A program made the translations under genes and the position numbers. The notes beneath the pieces were generated by a model that did not search any database, had not been told where the DNA came from, and worked only from the letters and a program-made list of their open reading frames with translations. Below, in pieces: positions 9,480 to 17,254 of a stretch of 64,000 bases of DNA. Each line of letters starts with the position of its first letter. Position 1 is the first letter of the stretch. The DNA is from Usitatibacter rugosus (GTDB taxonomy: Bacteria > Pseudomonadota > Gammaproteobacteria > Burkholderiales > Usitatibacteraceae): the NCBI RefSeq assembly GCF_013003965.1, contig NZ_CP053069.1:1209419-1273418 (forward strand). Direction: 5' to 3'.

Positions 9480-11534
9480 ATGAAGACCTGCGCGCACACG
9501 CACTTGCTTCGCTCCACGCTTTTCCCGCTGTTCCTGGCCCTCCTCGCCGCACCCGCCGTTGCGCAAGTGACGGCGGTCACCGTCAAGAAGAACTGGGAGT
9601 ACGTCCAGACCGGGCCCTCCACGGTCGTCGCCAATCCCACCGTCAACGCCTTTGGATTCGGCGCGGACGTGGACGGCTTCAACATCGGCGGCATTCCGGC
9701 GCCCACCGTATCCGGCCCGATCAACGCGGGCGCGCTCGGGGCGTTCCACAACAACGGCGTGCTGGTCTACCGGGCGGGCGACAGCGGCTGGCGCTACGGC
9801 GTGAACGCCGACGACTTCGGCACCTCCACGATCGCGGACCTCGACGCGAAGTTCGGCGGCGGCACCTACACCTTCACCGTGAACGGGGCGACGTTCGGCC
9901 TGAACCTCATGGGCTACCTGTTCCCGAGCCCGCCGCCCACGATGACGCTCACCGGCGGGTCGTGGTCCAACGGCCGCTACGTCATCGATCCCTCGCAACC
10001 GCTCACCGTCACGACGAGTGCGTTCAATGGCTACGGCACGCACGCGGAGGACGTGATCTGCATGGCCATCATCGGCGGAGCCTTCAAGCTGCCCTTCGAG
10101 GAAATCGAGCCGCACGGGTGCGGATGGGCGAACGTGCACCAGTTCGCCTCGTCGAATCCCTCCAACACGGGGAGCTTCTCGGTCCCCGCGGGCACGCTCC
10201 AGAGCGGACAGGAATACATCGTCTTCGCGGGCTTCGCGACCTACGTCGACAAGAAGACGCATCCGATGCTGCCGGGCGCCACGCTCGTCGCCGGCTACGA
10301 GGTGTCCACCTTCGTCACGGTGAAGGCCGAGAGCTCGGTATTCCCGATGACGGTGACGGGCACGACGGGTCCGCCGACAGCGAACCTCAATGCGACGTTC
10401 TCGCTGCGCCCGCAGGACCAGGGAACGCCGCAGAACGTCTACAAGTTCGCGGTCGCGCCGATCACCGTCACGATGCCCCTGCTGAAGAGCAGCCCCGATG
10501 AAGAACCGCTGGTTCTCGGCTACGCGAAGGCGTCCGCGAGCAGCGGCTTTCGCAAGCGGGCGAAGGCCGACGCGTCGATTCCGTGCGTGCTTGCGCAGTT
10601 GAACGGCGCGGGGCAGCTGCAGCAGGTCTCGGCCTCGAGCCTCCAGGCTTTCGTCACCGGCGTGCTCGGCTCCGCGAGCCAGTCCGTGTCGATCGTGAAC
10701 AACGTCGCGACGGCGCAGATCGGCGGCGCGACGTTCTACCTCAGCTACGGCACCAGCCCGCAGCAGATGCTCACCGCCGGCAACAACCAGCCGGTGAGGA
10801 CGATTCCGGCGCAGATCGAATGCCGTCCCTCGCCGCCGGACAACGGTTGGTGGTGGAACAAGGCCGAGGGGGGGCGCGGCTACTCGATCGAGACGCAGGG
10901 CAACCGCATCTTCTACGCGGCCTATCTCTACGACGACTCGGGGCGCGCGCAGTGGCTCACGGCGAGCGGCAACACGTCGATCGACGGCTCGTACTTCACC
11001 GGCGAGCTGAACAAGTTCACCGGCGGGCAGACGCTCGGCGGCACCTTCCGTGCACCGAACGCCGCGCAGGCTTCGGGGGCCATCACGCTGGCGTTCACCG
11101 ACCCGGCGAAGGGCACGATGGTGTGGCCCGGCGGCACGGTGTCGATCGAGCGCTTCGCCTTCACGCCCGCGGGCCTCAACGTCCCGGCGCGCACCAACCA
11201 GCCGGAGAGCGGCTGGTGGTGGAACCCGCAGGAGAGCGGACGCGGCTTCTTCATGGAGTGGCAGGGCGACAGCGCCGACATCGCCGGGTACATGTACGAC
11301 GATGCGGGCAACGCCGTCTGGTACCTCACGCTGCTGCCGGTGCCGAACGTGCGCAGCTACACGGGCAATTGGGTGCTCTTCGCCAATGGCCAGACGCTGA
11401 CCGGAGCCTTCAAGCCCGCGACGCCGGTCAACGCCAACGTGGCGCCCGTGACGATCCAGTTCAACAGCGCGACCACGGCGACGATGACCTTGCCCAACGG
11501 ACGCACGACGCAACTCACGCGGTTGAGGTTCTAG
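9480..11534 (+). CDS. Secreted protein with duplicated GWWWN module, paralogue 3
   Basis: This is a 684-residue exported protein with a signal peptide (hydrophobic core about 12-25, ending AVAQ). Residues about 30-290 form a beta-rich domain not recognised and not shared with the paralogues. From about 290 to the end it follows the shared module: a segment with RPQDQGTPQNVY, a VLAQLNGAGQLQ segment, then two GWWWN repeats and a C-terminal LTRLRF. The gene sits 3 bases before the next gene. The unique N-terminal domain attached to a constant C-terminal module suggests a variable display head; this is an inference. Confidence 0.85.
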   Translation: MKTCAHTHLLRSTLFPLFLALLAAPAVAQVTAVTVKKNWEYVQTGPSTVVANPTVNAFGFGADVDGFNIGGIPAPTVSGPINAGALGAFHNNGVLVYRAGDSGWRYGVNADDFGTSTIADLDAKFGGGTYTFTVNGATFGLNLMGYLFPSPPPTMTLTGGSWSNGRYVIDPSQPLTVTTSAFNGYGTHAEDVICMAIIGGAFKLPFEEIEPHGCGWANVHQFASSNPSNTGSFSVPAGTLQSGQEYIVFAGFATYVDKKTHPMLPGATLVAGYEVSTFVTVKAESSVFPMTVTGTTGPPTANLNATFSLRPQDQGTPQNVYKFAVAPITVTMPLLKSSPDEEPLVLGYAKASASSGFRKRAKADASIPCVLAQLNGAGQLQQVSASSLQAFVTGVLGSASQSVSIVNNVATAQIGGATFYLSYGTSPQQMLTAGNNQPVRTIPAQIECRPSPPDNGWWWNKAEGGRGYSIETQGNRIFYAAYLYDDSGRAQWLTASGNTSIDGSYFTGELNKFTGGQTLGGTFRAPNAAQASGAITLAFTDPAKGTMVWPGGTVSIERFAFTPAGLNVPARTNQPESGWWWNPQESGRGFFMEWQGDSADIAGYMYDDAGNAVWYLTLLPVPNVRSYTGNWVLFANGQTLTGAFKPATPVNANVAPVTIQFNSATTATMTLPNGRTTQLTRLRF

Positions 11535-11537
11535 GCC

Positions 11538-13919
11538 ATGACGAATCGATCCTTCCTCCGCCATGCGGGCGCCGTGCTCCTGCTCGCCGCAACCTCGCTC
11601 GCCGCGCAGGCACAGCTCACGCCGGTGAAGACCCTCGACCTGGGCGTCTTCCACGGCTGCTCGCTCGCCGACAGCGGCGCGGTCTCCTGCTGGGGCGCGA
11701 ACAACGCCGGCCAGATCGGCGACGGCACCACGGGCATCGACCGCACCTTCCCTGTCGCGGTGACCACCGCTGCGCGCATCGGCGTGGGATCGGTGCACGC
11801 GTGCCTGCTCACGCCGACGGGTGCGCCGCGCTGCTGGGGCTTCAACAGCTCCGGGCAGCTTGGCGACGGCACCTTCACCGACCGCGCCACGCCCACGGAT
11901 GCGACGGGCTTCCCCGGCACCTATCGCCTGATCAAGGGCGGCGGCGGGCACACGTGCGCGGTCACCACCGCGGGCGGCGTGCGCTGCTCCGGTTTCAATG
12001 GCGCGGGGCAGCTCGGCGACGGCACCATCGACAGCAAGAACACGTCGGTACCGGTCACCGATCTCACGAGCGGCGTCGTGGACCTTCAGGTCGCCTACGA
12101 GCACAACTGCGTGCTCACGTCGGCGGGCGGGGTGCGATGCTGGGGCAACAACACCTACGGGCAGCTGGGCGACGGCACCACGACCAACCGCCCCACGCCC
12201 ATCACGCCAAGCGGCCTCGGATCCGGCGTGGCCTCCGTCACGACGCGCGGCTACCACACGTGCGCGCTCAAGACCGGCGGCGCGGTGCTGTGCTGGGGCC
12301 GCAACGACTTCGGGCAGCTGGGTGACGGCACGCTCGTGAATCGCCCGACGCCTGTCAACGTCACGGGCCCCGTGGTCGGAAGCCTCTCGGTCGCGGCGGG
12401 CTCGTACCACACGTGCGTGCGCACACCCGAATCCGGCGTGCTCTGCTGGGGCTTCAACCTGCAGGGACAGCTCGGCGACGGTACCCGCACCAACACCTCG
12501 CGGCCGATCGCGGTGGCGCAGCTCTCGAGCGGCGTCACGGATATCGCCGGAGGCGTCTACGCCACGTGCGTGATCGTCACCGATGGCGGGGTGCGCTGCT
12601 GGGGCGACAACGCCAACGGCCTGCTCGGCGTCGGCAACCTCGCGGCGCGTCCGACGCAGGCGGCGGTTCGCGGCGCGGGCGGCAGCGGACTGCTCGATCT
12701 CACGCAGGGCGACGGCGTCTCGCTGCCGGCGGTCCTGGCCACGGCCGTCAACATCCTCGCCACGGGCAACGTCTCGGGCGCGCAGTCGCGCGTGAACGCG
12801 ACCATCGGCATCCGCCCCGAGGACCAGGGCACGGCGCAGAACGTGTACGTCTATGCCCTCGTGCCCGCGAGCCGCGTGACCTCGCTGCTCACGAAAGGCG
12901 GCGACGCCGACGAACCGCCGCCCGCCCTCGCGAAATCGGCCGCCGACGGCAAGGACACCGCGGTCGCGTGCGTGCTCGCACAGCTCACCGCCGGCGGCCA
13001 GTTGCAGCAGGTGAGCGCTTCCGGCCTGCAGGCGCTCGTGACGGGCATCGTCAACAGCGCGACGGCGAGCGTCACGGTGCTGAACGGCGTCACGACCGCG
13101 ACCATCGCGGGCGCGACGATCTTCACGGGCTACGGCACCAGCGCGGCGGCGATGTTCGGCAACGCCACGGGTTCGAGCGTGGCCACGATTCCGGGCCAGG
13201 TCGAGTGCAGGCCGCAGGCGCCGCAGAAGGGCTGGTGGTGGAATCCGGCCGAAGGCGGGCGCGGCTTCTCGATGGAAACTCGCGGCGATCGGCTCTTCTT
13301 CGCGGCCTTCCTCTACGACACCGACGGCCGCGCAAGCTGGTACGTGGCCGCAGGGCGCACGACGCTGGACGGCTCTTCGTTCAGCGCGCCGCTCATCAAG
13401 GTGACGGGCGGGCAGACCCTGGGCGGCGCCTATCCCACGAGAGGCCGGCAAACTTCGGAGGCGGGCGTGCTGACCCTGGCGTTCAACAGCGCGACGCAGG
13501 GCACGATCGTCTGGCCGGGCGGCCTCGTGCCGATCCAGCGCTTCGCGTTCGCGCCCGAGGGCCTCACGGCGCCGCCGCAGGCGGGCGTGCCCGAGAGCGG
13601 ATGGTGGTGGAATCCCGCCGAGGACGGACGCGGCTTCTTCATCGAGTTCCAGAACGGGTCCGTGGACATCGCCGGCTACATGTACGACGAGGCCGGCAAT
13701 CCCATCTGGTACCTCACGATGCAGCCCACGGCGAATCCGAAGAGCTGGTCGGGAAGCTGGTGGCAGTTCGCGAACGGGCAGACGCTCACCGGAGCGTTCA
13801 GGCAGAACACCCGCCTCGCCGACGTGGCGCCGCTTTCGCTCACCTTCGATTCCGCGACCACGGCGACGCTCACGCTGCCCAACGGCCGCTCGACGCGCTT
13901 GATCCGGTACGAGTTCTAG
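11538..13919 (+). CDS. Secreted RCC1-repeat protein (7 blades, paired cysteines) with duplicated GWWWN module, paralogue 4
   Basis: This is a 793-residue exported protein with a signal peptide ending AAQAQ. Residues about 28-385 hold seven RCC1-type units, a single seven-bladed propeller. Almost every unit has a cysteine in the first strand (HxC) and another at CWG, so each blade could carry a disulphide. The 14-blade paralogue lacks these cysteines. The C-terminal 390 residues repeat the shared module, with two GWWWN repeats and a final LIRYEF. It lies 3 bases after the preceding gene and 8 bases before the FecR-TPR-barrel gene. Likely a periplasmic or surface binding protein; the ligand is unknown. 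Confidence 0.85.
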   Translation: MTNRSFLRHAGAVLLLAATSLAAQAQLTPVKTLDLGVFHGCSLADSGAVSCWGANNAGQIGDGTTGIDRTFPVAVTTAARIGVGSVHACLLTPTGAPRCWGFNSSGQLGDGTFTDRATPTDATGFPGTYRLIKGGGGHTCAVTTAGGVRCSGFNGAGQLGDGTIDSKNTSVPVTDLTSGVVDLQVAYEHNCVLTSAGGVRCWGNNTYGQLGDGTTTNRPTPITPSGLGSGVASVTTRGYHTCALKTGGAVLCWGRNDFGQLGDGTLVNRPTPVNVTGPVVGSLSVAAGSYHTCVRTPESGVLCWGFNLQGQLGDGTRTNTSRPIAVAQLSSGVTDIAGGVYATCVIVTDGGVRCWGDNANGLLGVGNLAARPTQAAVRGAGGSGLLDLTQGDGVSLPAVLATAVNILATGNVSGAQSRVNATIGIRPEDQGTAQNVYVYALVPASRVTSLLTKGGDADEPPPALAKSAADGKDTAVACVLAQLTAGGQLQQVSASGLQALVTGIVNSATASVTVLNGVTTATIAGATIFTGYGTSAAAMFGNATGSSVATIPGQVECRPQAPQKGWWWNPAEGGRGFSMETRGDRLFFAAFLYDTDGRASWYVAAGRTTLDGSSFSAPLIKVTGGQTLGGAYPTRGRQTSEAGVLTLAFNSATQGTIVWPGGLVPIQRFAFAPEGLTAPPQAGVPESGWWWNPAEDGRGFFIEFQNGSVDIAGYMYDEAGNPIWYLTMQPTANPKSWSGSWWQFANGQTLTGAFRQNTRLADVAPLSLTFDSATTATLTLPNGRSTRLIRYEF

Positions 13920-13927
13920 GAACGACG

Positions 13928-16900
13928 ATGACGAACCTCATTCGCTGGATGGGAGCCTGTGCGGCGCTGGCCGTGGCACCTGCATTCGCCCAGGCACCGG
14001 CCGCCGCCGAGATCGTGAGCGTGGAGGGCAAGGGCGAGTACCGCGAGGCGGCACAGGCCTCGTGGAACGCCGCGAAGACGAAGCAGGGCCTCTTCCCATC
14101 GAACTTCGTGCGCACGCTCGACCTCTCGCGCATGGCGATCCTGTTCGCGGACCGTACGCAGATGCGCCTCGCACCCAACAGCCTGCTGCAGATCAAGGAG
14201 GCAGGGAAGGGCCCGGACGCGAAGACCACGGTGAATCTCAATGCGGGGCGCTCGTGGATGCAATCGAAGAGCGCGCCGCAGAACCTGCGCGTGGAAACGC
14301 CCACGGCGGTGGCGGCGATTCGCGGCACGGATTGGGAGATGGCCGTCGAGCCCGATGGACGTTCGACGCTTTCGGTCTTCAGCGGCGAGGTGGATCTCTC
14401 GAACGAGTTCGGCTCGGTGAACGTGCGCCGCGGCGAGCAGGCCGTGGCGGAGAAGGGCAAGGCGCCGGTGAAGCTGCAGGTCGTCGTGTCGCGCGACCGC
14501 ATCCAGTGGGTGTCGTCGGTGACGGTCGATCCGGAACGCTATGCCGGCACGCGCGGGCTCGACCTGCCCGCGGCCTACGCCAAGGTGCAGCGCGACATCG
14601 AGCAGCCCGGCACGCCGCCGGAAGCGTTCCTGCTCTACGCGGACTTCGAGGCGTATCGCGGTGATCTCGGTCGCGCAGAACGCGTGTTGCAGGCCGGCCT
14701 CGGGAAATTCCCCGGCGATGCGCGTCTCGCGGCCGCATCCGCACGCCTAGCGATGCTTGCGGGCGAAGGTCCGAAGGCGCTGGCGCTCGCACGACAAGCG
14801 GTACAGTCGGCACCCAGTTCCGTCGAGGCAGCGTTGGCCCTCGGCGACGCGGCGCGGCTGGAAGGCCTCGCGCGTGAATCGGCGGATGCCTACCAGCGCG
14901 CCATCGACCTCGCGGTGGGTGACGCACGCGGCTGGCATGGACTCGGCGTGCTCGAAGCCGAGCGCGACAACCTGCGCCGCGGGCGCTCGCTGCTCGCGAA
15001 AGCCATCACGCTCGATCCCAACCGGGCCGAGACCTATTCGGAATCGGGAACGGCGGCGACCTCTGCGGCCGCCTATGCCGAAGCCCGTTCGGCGTTCGAT
15101 CGCGCACTCGCGATGCAGCCCGAGAACTACGTCGCGTGGACCGGGCAGGGCATCCTCGAGCTTCGCACCGGCAATGTCGATGCCGCCATCGAGGCGCTGC
15201 TGAAGGCCACGCTGATCGAGCCGCGTTATTCGCGCGGCCATGTCTATCTCGCAGTGGCGTACTACCAGGCCGAGCGAAAGGGCCCGGCGCTGGACGAGTT
15301 GAAGCGCGCCGCGGAGACCGATCCCAACGATCCGCTGCCCCACATCCTCGCCGCGCAGATCCGCATCGATGCGATCGAGCCCGCCGCCGCGGCCGCCGAA
15401 GCGGGCGAGGCGTTGAAGCGCATTCCGTATCTCAAGTCGCTCGATGCCATCGGCGACAACCAGAAGGGCATCGCGAACGTCGGCTCCGCGCTCGCGTTCA
15501 TGGGCCTCGAGGATTGGTCGCGCGGCGCGGCGCACGATTCCTACATCCCGTTCTGGGGGGCGAGCCATCTCTTCCTCGCCGATCGCTATCCAGGTGCGTT
15601 CGACCGGCGCTCGGAGCTGATGCAGGGCTTCCTCTCCGAGCCGCTGTCGTTCGGTGCTTCCAACCGCTTCCAGGCGCTGGTGCCCGCGCCGGGCCACCAC
15701 GCGACCGCGTCGCTGCGGGTGAACCAGAGCGACGACGTCTCGCTGGTGGAGCCGGTGCTCACCGCCAACGGGCTTTCCACGGCGGGGTCGATGCCGTTCT
15801 CGTATTTCGTCGAAGGCATCGGCACGCGGATCGAGCCCGGCAACACGGACTTCGACGCGACCGCGAAGACCTTCACCGTGGCGCTCGGGGCCAAGCCCAC
15901 GAGCGAGCTCTCGCTCTTCCTCTACGCCAACCGCCTCGACGCCGACGTGGAGCTCGGCAAGCGCGACGCCACGGGCGAGTTCGGGAAGATCGACGGCTAC
16001 GCGAGCCGCATCGACATCGGCGCGCGCTACTCGCCGAGCGCCAACGTCGCCTGGTGGGTGAAGGCGGGCGCGGGCAAGGAAGATTCCGACTACGACACGC
16101 GCGGCTTCGTGGAGCTGCCAGGCCAGGCGCTCGAGCGGCTTTCGGCGTTCAAGACGAAGCCCGAAGCGCGCGACGCGGCGCTGCGCCAGACCTGGCGCGT
16201 TCGCGACGCGATGGAGATCACCTGGGGCGCCGAGTACTCGCGACGCGAAGAGCCCAAGACGCTGGTGCGCGATACGGGCCTGCACTTCGTGGGAGCCACC
16301 GTCCCGCAGGAGTCGCTCGACCAGACCGACATCGACCGCATGAAGTCGGTGTATGCGATCGGCCGCTTCGGCAAGGGAGCGTTCGTCGCGGACATCGGCC
16401 TGGGCTGGCGCGACTACACCAAGGACCGCGACATCCTCGTGATGCAGCCCCAGGGCAACACGCCGTTCGAGGAACACTACAAAGTGCGCGGTACCGATCC
16501 GATGGGCGGCTTCGTGTGGAAGCCGTTCGACGGCCAGACGCTGCGGGCCGCGTGCCGCCGCTGGGTGCGGCCGGTGGCGCTCGATACGCTGATGCCCGTG
16601 GCCATCGCCGGCATTCCGCTCGAGGACCAACTCGTCTTCGCCGGCGGGACGCTCCGCCAATGCCGCGCGCAATGGGAGTGGGCGATCTCCGAGCGCTCGT
16701 TCTTCAACGCGCACTACGAGGAATCGCGCATCCAGAACCTCGTCTCGCCGCTGGACGGCATCCTCAACACGCGCACCGACATCACCAACCTCGACCGCCT
16801 GAGGAACCGCGTGCTGACACCGCCCGGCCGTCCCGACGAGCTCGAGGACACGCCGGTCTACGCCGAGGGCCTCGCCAAGCGCACGCATGCAGCGTACGAA

Positions 16901-17254
16901 CGCATCCTCGGCGCGGGCTTCGCGGCGCGGGCGCACTACACGTACACCGACAGCGAGAACACGGACCCGCTCTTCCCGGGGCGCAAGATCCCGTGGCTCG
17001 CGCGCCACCATGCGGACCTGGGCCTCACGTGGGCGCCGGGGCGTCACATCTTCGTGACGCTGCAGGCCGCGTGGCGAAGCCAGCGCTACTCCGACGAGGC
17101 GAACTTCGTGCCGGTGCCGCAGGGCTGGGACGCGCGCTTCAACGTCTTCATGGAGAGCCCGGACAAGCGCTGGGCGGTGGAGGTCTACGGCTTCAACCTC
17201 GCGAAGAAGGAACAATCGGACGTGTTCGGTGCCGTCGCGAGCTGGCGCTTCTGA
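13928..17254 (+). CDS. FecR domain-TPR-outer-membrane beta-barrel protein
   Basis: This is a 1108-residue exported protein. The ATG at 13928 gives a signal peptide ending AFAQA; the longer frame upstream is a shadow of the previous gene. Residues about 30-180 match the FecR domain (MRLAPNSLLQI, TPTAVAAIRGTDW, FSGEVDLSN). Residues about 215-540 are helical TPR-like repeats. Residues about 580-1108 are rich in alternating aromatic strands and end VASWRF, the C-terminal Phe signature of outer-membrane barrels; the last strands resemble TonB-dependent receptors, but no plug domain is present. FecR proteins elsewhere often neighbour CHASE2 cyclases, as here: the next gene overlaps it by 26 bases. 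A role as an envelope sensor or export pore working with the cyclase and the four secreted paralogues is an inference. Confidence 0.8.
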   Translation: MTNLIRWMGACAALAVAPAFAQAPAAAEIVSVEGKGEYREAAQASWNAAKTKQGLFPSNFVRTLDLSRMAILFADRTQMRLAPNSLLQIKEAGKGPDAKTTVNLNAGRSWMQSKSAPQNLRVETPTAVAAIRGTDWEMAVEPDGRSTLSVFSGEVDLSNEFGSVNVRRGEQAVAEKGKAPVKLQVVVSRDRIQWVSSVTVDPERYAGTRGLDLPAAYAKVQRDIEQPGTPPEAFLLYADFEAYRGDLGRAERVLQAGLGKFPGDARLAAASARLAMLAGEGPKALALARQAVQSAPSSVEAALALGDAARLEGLARESADAYQRAIDLAVGDARGWHGLGVLEAERDNLRRGRSLLAKAITLDPNRAETYSESGTAATSAAAYAEARSAFDRALAMQPENYVAWTGQGILELRTGNVDAAIEALLKATLIEPRYSRGHVYLAVAYYQAERKGPALDELKRAAETDPNDPLPHILAAQIRIDAIEPAAAAAEAGEALKRIPYLKSLDAIGDNQKGIANVGSALAFMGLEDWSRGAAHDSYIPFWGASHLFLADRYPGAFDRRSELMQGFLSEPLSFGASNRFQALVPAPGHHATASLRVNQSDDVSLVEPVLTANGLSTAGSMPFSYFVEGIGTRIEPGNTDFDATAKTFTVALGAKPTSELSLFLYANRLDADVELGKRDATGEFGKIDGYASRIDIGARYSPSANVAWWVKAGAGKEDSDYDTRGFVELPGQALERLSAFKTKPEARDAALRQTWRVRDAMEITWGAEYSRREEPKTLVRDTGLHFVGATVPQESLDQTDIDRMKSVYAIGRFGKGAFVADIGLGWRDYTKDRDILVMQPQGNTPFEEHYKVRGTDPMGGFVWKPFDGQTLRAACRRWVRPVALDTLMPVAIAGIPLEDQLVFAGGTLRQCRAQWEWAISERSFFNAHYEESRIQNLVSPLDGILNTRTDITNLDRLRNRVLTPPGRPDELEDTPVYAEGLAKRTHAAYERILGAGFAARAHYTYTDSENTDPLFPGRKIPWLARHHADLGLTWAPGRHIFVTLQAAWRSQRYSDEANFVPVPQGWDARFNVFMESPDKRWAVEVYGFNLAKKEQSDVFGAVASWRF

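Noticed and set aside
9390-13451. A 1353-residue open frame on the minus strand
   Set aside because: It is antisense to three well-supported exported proteins, is Arg/Ala/Gly-rich without domain motifs, and reflects high GC in the third codon position. Similar long shadow frames at 4143-5762, 5784-7865, 14747-17680 and 38243-40309 were dropped for the same reason.
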